This document shows, piece after piece, positions 52,082 through 58,517 of a stretch of DNA of 63,651 bases. Positions within the stretch are counted from its first letter, which is position 1. Each line of letters opens with the position of its first letter. Position numbers and translations under genes: made by a program. Where the stretch lies: assembly GCA_934635225.1 (NCBI GenBank), contig CAKTYZ010000018.1:1-63651 (forward strand), written 5' to 3'. This DNA comes from an uncultured Kiritimatiellota bacterium. Its GTDB lineage: Bacteria > Verrucomicrobiota > Kiritimatiellia > RFP12 > UBA1067. The notes beneath the pieces are model-generated. The model was not told where the DNA came from. It saw only the letters and a list, made by a program, of their open reading frames with translations, and did not search any database.

Positions 52082-52660
52082 GACTGATTTCATGATGGCC
52101 AACAAATTCTGGTAACTGTCCACCTCATGATACACCACCTTGTTTGTTGCGATTCCCCTGAACAATTTCTTGGCGCACGCGATTTTCGCCTGCTCGATCG
52201 GACGCAGCTCAAGGCTTTCCATTGACCCTTTTGTCTCGGCGACGAAGAAAATGTGCTTGACGGTGCCTTCATAGAAGGCGATCGCCCAGTCCGGCGAATA
52301 GTTGCCTACAGGCGTGGGAATCTGAAAAGCCCGCGGCAGCTTGGCATAGACGCAAACCTCATCCGCCGCATCCAGATCCTCGGCAAACTTTCTCTCAATG
52401 CTCTTGTCTGCCGTTCCGTCCGTGAACACATAGTCCTGAACGGCTTTCTTCGCAAGGAACACCCTGTCAAATCTATGTTCAACGTAGTTATCGCCTTCCT
52501 CGCCATAAGGTACAAAAGCCCCGACAAGGGCGATGGCTCCCCCTACAAGTCCTCCAACAAGATCGCAAGTACCGTCTACGAGATTTTCAACACATCCATT
52601 TTTCTTTCTTCTTCTGCCCATGATTAATCCCACTACCATCCCATAGACATGGTGAACCAT
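52079..52660 (-). CDS. Type III restriction Res-subunit nuclease domain, stand-alone fragment
   Basis: Of the 193 residues, about residues 70-190 match the C-terminal endonuclease domain of type III restriction enzymes: VFTDGTADKSIERKFAEDL, AKLPRAFQIPTPVGNYSPDW, FFVAETKGSMESLEL. The PD-(D/E)XK residues (PDW and ETK) are intact. The helicase part of Res and a Mod gene are absent. The first 70 residues are unrelated: basic, then a glycine-rich hydrophobic stretch (LVGGLVGGAIALVGAFV) that could be membrane-embedded. The start is uncertain (ATG at 52660, 52639 or 52621). It is either a decayed relic joined to new sequence or a small membrane-linked nuclease. Confidence 0.6.
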   Translation of the reverse strand: MVHHVYGMVVGLIMGRRRKKNGCVENLVDGTCDLVGGLVGGAIALVGAFVPYGEEGDNYVEHRFDRVFLAKKAVQDYVFTDGTADKSIERKFAEDLDAADEVCVYAKLPRAFQIPTPVGNYSPDWAIAFYEGTVKHIFFVAETKGSMESLELRPIEQAKIACAKKLFRGIATNKVVYHEVDSYQNLLAIMKSV

Positions 52661-52784
52661 TCACCCTGTCGGGTACGAGAATGATATCACGGGCGAACCT
52701 CCCTCGTCAACCGTCCGCGCAGACATAACTCAAAGAATCTTCGCCCCCTCCCGAATTGGCTACATTATGACAGAACCGCATCAA

Positions 52785-52829
52785 TGTGTACCACCCCCAT
52801 ACACACTTGTGTACCACCCCCATACACAC
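52785..52829 (+). repeat. Two-copy 22-bp direct repeat (unit TGTGTACCACCCCCATACAC plus AC)
   Basis: Copies at 52785-52806 and 52808-52829 are identical and one base apart. Each unit has terminal GTGTA/TACAC inverted bases. Confidence 0.85.
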
Positions 52830-52861
52830 CTGTGCCACAAAGACCTCACCTCTTTACCCCG

Positions 52862-52905
52862 AAGAGCAGACCACTTTGACCCAAAGAGCAGACCACTTTG
52901 ACCCA
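52862..52905 (+). repeat. Two-copy 22-bp direct repeat (AAGAGCAGACCACTTTGACC plus CA)
   Basis: Identical adjacent copies at 52862-52883 and 52884-52905, 33 nt after the previous repeat pair. Confidence 0.85.
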
Positions 52906-53030
52906 AAGACCCTATGTCTTTGCCCCTCTTGACTCCAAAGACCTTACCTTTTTTCGTCCGAAACTCCCCCGACTTTCGGATGGGGATTCGTTTAGAGTGC
53001 GGCAGGTGTTCTACAAGTCCGAAACCTCCT

Positions 53031-53043
53031 CATAGCGGGCGTT
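53031..53043 (+). repeat. Recombination site A (core CATAGCGGGCGTT)
   Basis: Start of the silent hsdS C-terminal half. The core CATAGCGGGCGTT is identical to that in sites B and C. Identity with the active hsdS continues rightwards without mismatch to about 53069 and then at high level through the conserved central region; nothing to the left matches. It is in inverted orientation to site B. Confidence 0.75.
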
Positions 53044-53799
53044 CTCGGAAGTCTCGACGAGAAGATCGAATTGAACCGCAAGAAAATCGCCGAATTGGAA
53101 GCGTTGGCGAAGACGATCTACGACTACTGGTTCGTCCAATTTGACTTCCCCGACAAGAACGGCAAGCACTATCGTTCGTCTGGCGGAAAGATGGTCTGGA
53201 ACGAACAGTTGAAGCGAGAAATTCCGGCGGGATGGGAGGTAGGAAACTTGTATGATATCGCCAACTTTGAGAATGGTCTTGCCTGTCAAAGATTCCGTCC
53301 CAAAGGAGATGAGCCATCACTTCCCGTAATCAAGATACGAGAAATGCATGATGGTATCAATCCTGACACCGAACGAGTGTCGGCAAACATACCCGAAAAA
53401 CATAGGATAGCCGATGGAAACTTGCTGTTTTCATGGTCTGCATCACTTGAAGCAATGATATGGTGTGGCGGCGATGGTGGTCTCAATCAGCACATATTCA
53501 AAGTAACGCCACAAGGCGAATACTCGGTCGAATATGTGTATCGACAACTTGCGTCTTACATCGTCACCTTTGCGAAGATGGCAGAAGCTCGAAAAACAAC
53601 AATGGGACATATCACGGCAGACCATATCAAACAGAGTAAGATAATTTTGCCAAGTGATAGAATCCTCTCGCGTTTCGCGGTAAGTATAAAGCCCATTTTT
53701 GAGAGGCGCATTGTATTACGAAAAGAGACGCGGTCACTGGTGGCGCAACGAAACGCGCTTCTTCCACTCCTGATGAATGGCCAAGTTGTAGTGAAATAG
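53031..53799 (+). pseudogene. Silent hsdS 3' half (alternative TRD2 cassette)
   Basis: An open frame without its own start begins inside the conserved central helix of HsdS (AGVLGSLDEKIELNRKKIAELE) and runs through KTIYDYWFVQFDFPDKNGK to a different second target-recognition domain (WEVGNLYDIANFENGLACQRF) and the shared end LLPLLMNGQV. It has no 5' half, no promoter and no ribosome-binding site, and lies opposite to the active hsdS. Inversion between sites A and B would exchange it with the active gene's 3' half. It is intact and so a storage cassette, not a decayed gene. Confidence 0.85.
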
Positions 53800-53874
53800 C
53801 TCGCCGTCATATTATTCTCCGTTTGATTTCTATGTCGGGCACGGTGCTCGACGGAAAACGAACGGAGGTAAAAA

Positions 53875-54678
53875 ATGACAGAGCAATTCGCTCGTGCGTT
53901 GAAGTTGTCCGATTTGTCGGACAACACGATAAGCTCGTATTGCAAGGCGGTGGAATACTTCTATCGGCAGTATGGGGAACTGAACAAGAAGAACCTGCTG
54001 TCCTACAAGGGATGGCTGGTGGAGAACTACAAGGCGAAGACCGTCAACTTGCGGCTGCAGGCCTTGAACCGTTACCTCGACTTCGTGAAGAAGCCGAACC
54101 TGAAGATGAAGTTCATCAAAGTTCAACAGCAGAACTTTCTGGAGAACGTCATCAGCGACGCGGATTATCGGTTCTTTTGTCGCAAACTAAAAGTCGAAAA
54201 ACGGCTCAACTGGTATTTCGTGGTGCGCTACCTGTGTGCGACGGGTGCGCGTATCTCGGAACTGCTGCAAATCAAGGTCGAACACGTGGAGGCGGGCTAT
54301 CTCGACCTCTACGGCAAGGGCGGCAAGTTGCGCCGAATCTACATCCCGAAACGGCTCAAGGCCGAGACGGACAAGTGGCTTGCGGAGAGCGGACGCACAA
54401 GCGGCTATCTTTTCTGCAACCGTTTCGGCAAGCGCATCACCGCTCGCGGCGTCGGCTATCAACTGAAGACGTTTGCACAACACTACGGCCTTGACCCCAA
54501 GGTGGTCTATCCGCACTCCTTCCGCCATCGCTTCGCCAAGAATTTCTTGGCGAAGTTCAACGACATCGCGCTACTTGCGGACTTGATGGGACATGAATCC
54601 ATCGAGACGACGCGCATCTACCTTCGCCGCACAGCGACCGAGCAGCGCGACCTCATCGACCGCATCGTGACGTGGTGA
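53875..54678 (+). CDS. Tyrosine recombinase (probable hsdS invertase)
   Basis: The product has 267 residues. An N-terminal SAM-like core-binding domain (residues 1-90) precedes the catalytic domain with all key residues: GARISELL (Arg), YGKGG (Lys in the beta-hairpin), HSFRHRFAK (His-x-x-Arg), LMGHESIETTRIYLRR (His and the Tyr nucleophile). It is compact, as in Bacteroides and Gram-positive recombinases that invert hsdS cassettes. It lies between the silent 3' cassette and the active hsdS, 75 nt after the cassette, with GGAGGTAAAAA before the ATG. It is the obvious enzyme for inversion at sites A, B and C. Confidence 0.93.
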   Translation: MTEQFARALKLSDLSDNTISSYCKAVEYFYRQYGELNKKNLLSYKGWLVENYKAKTVNLRLQALNRYLDFVKKPNLKMKFIKVQQQNFLENVISDADYRFFCRKLKVEKRLNWYFVVRYLCATGARISELLQIKVEHVEAGYLDLYGKGGKLRRIYIPKRLKAETDKWLAESGRTSGYLFCNRFGKRITARGVGYQLKTFAQHYGLDPKVVYPHSFRHRFAKNFLAKFNDIALLADLMGHESIETTRIYLRRTATEQRDLIDRIVTW

Positions 54679-54684
54679 CGCACC

Positions 54685-54737
54685 GGAGGGCGTATGTCCT
54701 CTCGCGCCGTAACGGTGGCTGGGGACAGTCGCCCTCC
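54685..54737. terminator. Long interrupted hairpin between convergent genes
   Basis: GGAGGGCG (54685-54692) pairs with CGCCCTCC (54730-54737), and TGTCC pairs with GGACA inside. It sits between the recombinase stop (54678) and the stop of the minus-strand gene (54741), so it can serve both as a terminator, though no T-run follows on either side. Confidence 0.45.
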
Positions 54738-54740
54738 CAA

Positions 54741-55058
54741 TTATCGCATCACAAGCGAAAGTATGGCAACCAAAAGCGAAATGACGGCCACAATCAAAGC
54801 ACGTTTTGCATCTCGCGTAGAATCGTGGGCTTGCTTCACAAGTAGTTTATTCGCTTTTTGAACCTCGGCAAGTTGCGCTTTCAATATCTCGTTCTGTTGC
54901 TTTGTCCGTTCGTTCAGTTCTATTGTCGCCTCGCCAACTCTGCGCTTGCGCTCGTTCTCGGCGCGTACGACACGTTCAAATGCACGATTTGATTCTTCGA
55001 CCTCGGCAAGTTGTCGCACAGACCAGATGTCTGATAAGGATTTTTCGTTGTAATTCAT
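54741..55058 (-). CDS. Small coiled-coil, tail-anchored membrane protein coupled to hsdS
   Basis: The product has 105 residues. The ATG at 55058 overlaps the hsdS stop (ATGA), so translation is coupled. Residues 15-80 form a charged coiled coil (ERVVRAENERKRRVGEATIE, QNEILKAQLAEVQKANKLL) and residues 86-104 a single membrane helix (ALIVAVISLLVAILSLVM) at the very end. I know no type I R-M subunit of this form. A tail-anchored protein made in fixed ratio with HsdS could tether or control the enzyme at the membrane (speculation). Confidence 0.75.
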   Translation of the reverse strand: MNYNEKSLSDIWSVRQLAEVEESNRAFERVVRAENERKRRVGEATIELNERTKQQNEILKAQLAEVQKANKLLVKQAHDSTRDAKRALIVAVISLLVAILSLVMR

Positions 55059-56311
55059 TTCAATTCTCCGACTGAAACTTGTCCGTTCATTAAAAGAGGA
55101 AGAAGCGCGGAGCACTGTCTATTAAGTTCTAAATTCGCAACGCCCAAATGGACTTTCTGTTTAACGATATTATTCAGAAGAGAAAGCGCAATCGACATTG
55201 ACTGTGGAGGCAATGGCAATACGATCTTATCGAGGTGCGCTTTCCCCAGATGTGCAAGGGTAGCTCCTGTAAGTGACTTCTCAAGGTGCTTTATTGGTAT
55301 TACCAGTGACAATGAGAGCCAAGAAGCATATAAATTATCTTTCGCACTTATTCGACATGACCGTTGGACAAGATAAGCATTGCCACCAATCCAATGGTTC
55401 ATGTCAAAATAGCCGTCCATTCCGACTATGAAATCCCCATTTGTGATTATGTATTCTTTGGATGCCGTTTCCGTTGTGTAGTCATTTGTGTGCCCATCTT
55501 TAACATTGCGAATACGCACGATGGGGAATCCTTCTCCTGTGGCATTGAATAGGGATGAATCGAAGGGATTGCCAAACAAGTAATTGGCTATTTGCGGAAG
55601 AGGCTTCACTTCCCACCCCTCCGGCACTTCGCGTTTGAGTTGTTCGTTCCATACCATCTTTCCACCAGACGAACGATAGGGCTTGCCGTTCTTGTCGGGG
55701 AAGTCGAACTGCACGAACCAGTAGTCGTAGATGGTCTTCGCCAACGCCTCCAATTCGGCGATCTTCTTGCGGTTCAACTCGATCTTCTCGTCGAGACTTC
55801 CGAGAACGCCCGCTATGCGAAGTTGCGTAGGCAGGTCAATTTCTGGAATCGGTATAGATTTCAGAGCAACTTCAAGCTGCAGGTTCTTAAGGCCAGAAGT
55901 TTTTCCCTCATAATTGAAGAACACTCCAGAATTGTAAACTTGTCGCCAATATTGGTAAACAAAATACGGGTTCCATTCTGGCTTAAGGCGTATTGCTGTA
56001 CAGAAGTTAGAACAGATTATATTCCGTTTTGCGGACAAAAGAGACTGCGAGATATAAACTGCTCTTCCAGTCGATTGTGTAGGGCTGCCGCCAGATTTCT
56101 CAATGACTATATCCCCTTTGATCAAGTGCCGTTGGTCAAAAGAGCTTTGGGAGACAAATCGTTGAGGGATCGTAGAATAGTCATGCGTTTCAATCGGTAT
56201 AATGTCAGCAGCCCTAATGCAGTAACCCGATTGCGTAGCAGAGTCGCTTTCCGCTTCACATCCCCAATCTCCGCTGATGAACTCAGCTATTGTGTCATAT
56301 AAAGTCTTCAT
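55055..56311 (-). CDS. hsdS: Type I restriction-modification specificity subunit (active copy)
   Basis: Sets the DNA sequence recognised by the HsdR/M/S complex. The 418 residues have two target-recognition domains (residues 1-150 and 215-370), each followed by a conserved helix region: DLPTQLRIAGVLGSLDEKIE...KKIAELEALAKTIYDYW in the middle and ANLELNRQCSALLPLLMNGQV at the end. Inverted-repeat site B lies exactly at the junction of TRD1 and the central helix. It follows the ATPase gene by 530 nt that hold the antisense silent 5' half. The only ribosome-binding-like bases (GAAAG) lie in the start of the divergent silent half. Confidence 0.95.
   Translation of the reverse strand: MKTLYDTIAEFISGDWGCEAESDSATQSGYCIRAADIIPIETHDYSTIPQRFVSQSSFDQRHLIKGDIVIEKSGGSPTQSTGRAVYISQSLLSAKRNIICSNFCTAIRLKPEWNPYFVYQYWRQVYNSGVFFNYEGKTSGLKNLQLEVALKSIPIPEIDLPTQLRIAGVLGSLDEKIELNRKKIAELEALAKTIYDYWFVQFDFPDKNGKPYRSSGGKMVWNEQLKREVPEGWEVKPLPQIANYLFGNPFDSSLFNATGEGFPIVRIRNVKDGHTNDYTTETASKEYIITNGDFIVGMDGYFDMNHWIGGNAYLVQRSCRISAKDNLYASWLSLSLVIPIKHLEKSLTGATLAHLGKAHLDKIVLPLPPQSMSIALSLLNNIVKQKVHLGVANLELNRQCSALLPLLMNGQVSVGELK
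55805..55837 (-). repeat. Recombination site B (in active hsdS)
   Basis: The 33-bp sequence GACCTGCCTACGC...GCGGGCGTT is read on the minus strand within the active hsdS and encodes DLPTQLRIAGV. It is a perfect inverted copy of site C over all 33 bp and shares the last 13 bp, plus the following region, with site A. Confidence 0.9.
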
Positions 56312-56322
56312 TGTTTACTTTC

Positions 56323-56880
56323 ATGAAATTCTCAAAGCACAAACTCGGTGAATTGTTGCGTGTCACTCGTGGCACATCCTTGCCTGGAACAGGATATGCC
56401 GACGAGGGACGATATCTGCGACTAACCCTTGCCAATTTCCACGAAGAAGGCGGGTTCAAGGATTTCAAGTCAACGCAAGGCAAGTATTTCGTCGAGGCGT
56501 TCGACAATCGCTTCCTCATGCACAAAGGCGACTTGATAACCCCCTTGACCGAGCAAAGCCCCGGCTTGCTCGGTAGCGTCGCGTTTATTCCATGTGACGA
56601 TCTATACATACAGAGCCAAGATGTAGGGTTGATTACTTGCAATACCGAGAAACTTGATAAGACTTTTGCCTATTACCTGTTTCTCACTCGTTCCGTGCGC
56701 GAACAAATTAGCGCACGGTCGCAGCAAACGAAGATTCGCCACACCTCGCCCGATAAGATTTCGGACGTGGAAGTTTACCTTCCCGACCTGCCTACGCAAC
56801 TTCGCATAGCGGGCGTTATGGTGTGGTCCTGGATTCAACATCAAGAAGCACCCTTCTTTTGTGTGGGAATCGCTGCATGA
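56323..56880 (+). pseudogene. Silent hsdS 5' half (alternative TRD1 cassette)
   Basis: Opens at ATG 56323, divergent from the active hsdS start with only 11 nt between the two start codons. It encodes a different first target-recognition domain (MKFSKHKLGELLRVTRGTSL, LRLTLANFHEEGGF, KIRHTSPDKISDVEVYL) and the shared DLPTQLRIAGV, where HsdS similarity stops at site C (56817). The last 21 codons are antisense to the end of the ATPase gene. Inversion between sites B and C would place this half in front of the active 3' half on the minus strand. Confidence 0.88.
56785..56817 (+). repeat. Recombination site C (end of silent 5' hsdS half)
   Basis: 33 bp identical to site B in inverted orientation, 947 bp apart. 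It ends 23 nt from the stop codon of the ATPase gene, so inversion leaves that gene untouched. Confidence 0.9.
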
Positions 56881-58517
56881 TTCTTGGCAAGAAGTTTTGC
56901 AACCTGCCTACCCTTCCGCGTGATACGATACTTCTGGAGACGGCTGTTCGGCTTGTCTGGCAGAGTCTGCTCAATCAGCTGGTCTTCAAGCAGGGTCGTA
57001 ATCCGCCGTGCAAGATTTCCGTAAACGCGGCGGAATCCGAAACTCCGTGCCACCTCAGTACTTCCCTGCGGTTTTTCTGCGATAAGAAGCAAGATCTGTT
57101 CCCGCAGGGAGAGTGCGACTCCACGCCCCGACTCCACCCCCTTAAGGGAGGTAGGGATGAGTCGGCGTGTACTGCCGAGACCCCTTGATTTTACAGGTTT
57201 TTTTTCGTCTGACTCCACCCCCATTGAGACACTTGACTCCACCCCTCTTTCGCCTGCGACTCCACCCCCCTGGGTGGAGTCGCAGGGCTCCTTGACTTCC
57301 TTCCGCCACAGCACAAGACGGAAATCGACTGCCGACGGGTGGTATTCGGGTACGCGCAAACCCCACGCCTTGCATTTCCGCACGATGTCTTCTGTGCCGT
57401 AGCCGGATTTCTCGACATATCCCGCCCATTGCATCGCCGTCGCGAGGATGCCGTTATGGGGTTTCGAGTCGTGGGTCTGCAGCAGGTTCGCCGCCGTCCA
57501 GCCACGCGGCAACGTTCCGGGGTTGAGCACTTCCAGCCGATCGCGGAAAAGCATCACCTGAACGCTGCCGTCGTCCGTATAGTCGCGATGGCAGACGGCA
57601 TTGACAATCGCCTCGCGCACGGCCTCTATAGGGAACTCGCTCCGCGCCGGTGCCTGGGCCGATTTCGCCGCGTCACGCGCCCCCACCCAATGATCCACGC
57701 GGCTCATCACGAAATCAAGCGCCTGGTCTATCTGCTCGAACACCGTGCCATGGTAGATGTGGTAGGACGGGAACGGCTTCTCGAACGTCGTCCCCCAAAG
57801 CTGCAGGCACTTGAGTTCCCATGACGGGCGGAACAGTGCGGGGTTCTTCGCGAACAGAAGCGCCGCCGCATTGGCAATCTTCCCGGTCCCCGCATCGAAT
57901 GCTCCAAGACGAGAAAGGATTTCAGTCGTCGAAATGCCGGGGGCGAACGTCACCTTGCCAGCGACCCGAACCATCCGCACGAAATTCGCAATGCGTTCCG
58001 GGTCCAAATCCTCCAACTTGACGCCAAGGGAATAAGATCCGTCAAAGGGACGAACATTCACGACATCCCGGTCCTGAAGATACCGGAACAACGCCTCGTA
58101 AACCATCTTCTTGAGCATCGCCAGGGACGAGAAAGACTTGCGCGTCACCTCGCGCTCGACCTTGGCGATCAACGTGCGCTCTTTCGGCATGCGGTTGTGC
58201 GCGGCGGTTCGCTTGACGAATGCGAGACGGTACTTGCCGCATTCGGTCGCCAAGTCATACTCACGTTCGGTCGGGGAAACGCCCTCGGCATCCTCGAATC
58301 CATATTCGCACCCGAACAAGCCGAGATAAATGTCTGAATTGCGCACTTCGTCCAGGTAAACGCTTTTTGCCGAACGGTTCTGCGCGGCCATCTCCTCGAA
58401 GAGGAACACGTCAAAGAACGTGCCGAGCAGCATGTCTTTGCGAATCATTTCCGCAAGTGCCCTGCGTTCCTTCGCGAACTCACGCTGGACGCTGCTGATG
58501 AATATGCGCTGGTTCAT
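56841..58517 (-). CDS. DUF4062 / AlbA_2-type ATP-binding protein of the R-M operon
   Basis: The product has 558 residues. Residues 1-110 form a DUF4062 domain (IFISSVQREFAKERRAL, DIYLGLFGCEYG). The middle resembles the AAA_4 C-terminal HATPase_c_4 fold of ATP-binding regulators: FPIEAVREAIVNAVCHRDYTDD, FRDRLEVLNPGTLP, NGILATAM, GYGTEDIVRKC. The end (residues 460-550) is a winged-helix-like region. A low-complexity linker (residues 410-470) repeats GVES/GGGVES. Its ATG overlaps the hsdM stop (ATGA), so it is an integral part of the operon. Genes of this kind recur in type I R-M operons; their role is unsettled, possibly control of restriction. Confidence 0.82.
   Translation of the reverse strand: MNQRIFISSVQREFAKERRALAEMIRKDMLLGTFFDVFLFEEMAAQNRSAKSVYLDEVRNSDIYLGLFGCEYGFEDAEGVSPTEREYDLATECGKYRLAFVKRTAAHNRMPKERTLIAKVEREVTRKSFSSLAMLKKMVYEALFRYLQDRDVVNVRPFDGSYSLGVKLEDLDPERIANFVRMVRVAGKVTFAPGISTTEILSRLGAFDAGTGKIANAAALLFAKNPALFRPSWELKCLQLWGTTFEKPFPSYHIYHGTVFEQIDQALDFVMSRVDHWVGARDAAKSAQAPARSEFPIEAVREAIVNAVCHRDYTDDGSVQVMLFRDRLEVLNPGTLPRGWTAANLLQTHDSKPHNGILATAMQWAGYVEKSGYGTEDIVRKCKAWGLRVPEYHPSAVDFRLVLWRKEVKEPCDSTQGGGVAGERGVESSVSMGVESDEKKPVKSRGLGSTRRLIPTSLKGVESGRGVALSLREQILLLIAEKPQGSTEVARSFGFRRVYGNLARRITTLLEDQLIEQTLPDKPNSRLQKYRITRKGRQVAKLLAKNHAAIPTQKKGAS
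57254..57285 (-). repeat. Perfect 14-bp hairpin in the linker of the ATPase gene
   Basis: CTGCGACTCCACCC (57254-57267) and GGGTGGAGTCGCAG (57272-57285) pair fully around a 4-nt loop. Four further GACTCCAC octamers lie at about 57117-57240. All are inside the coding sequence. Confidence 0.85.

Larger units (their letters stand above)
52661..53030. other. Intergenic region with two sets of direct repeats, no gene found
   Basis: The region separates the Res fragment from the hsdS shuffling locus. It is poorer in G than the rest and rich in C/A on the plus strand. Apart from the repeats listed separately I see no reading frame worth calling. Confidence 0.6.

Noticed and set aside
52785..52905. 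Direct repeats as CRISPR or plasmid iterons
   Set aside because: Only two copies of each unit, no spacers of constant size and no replication gene nearby.
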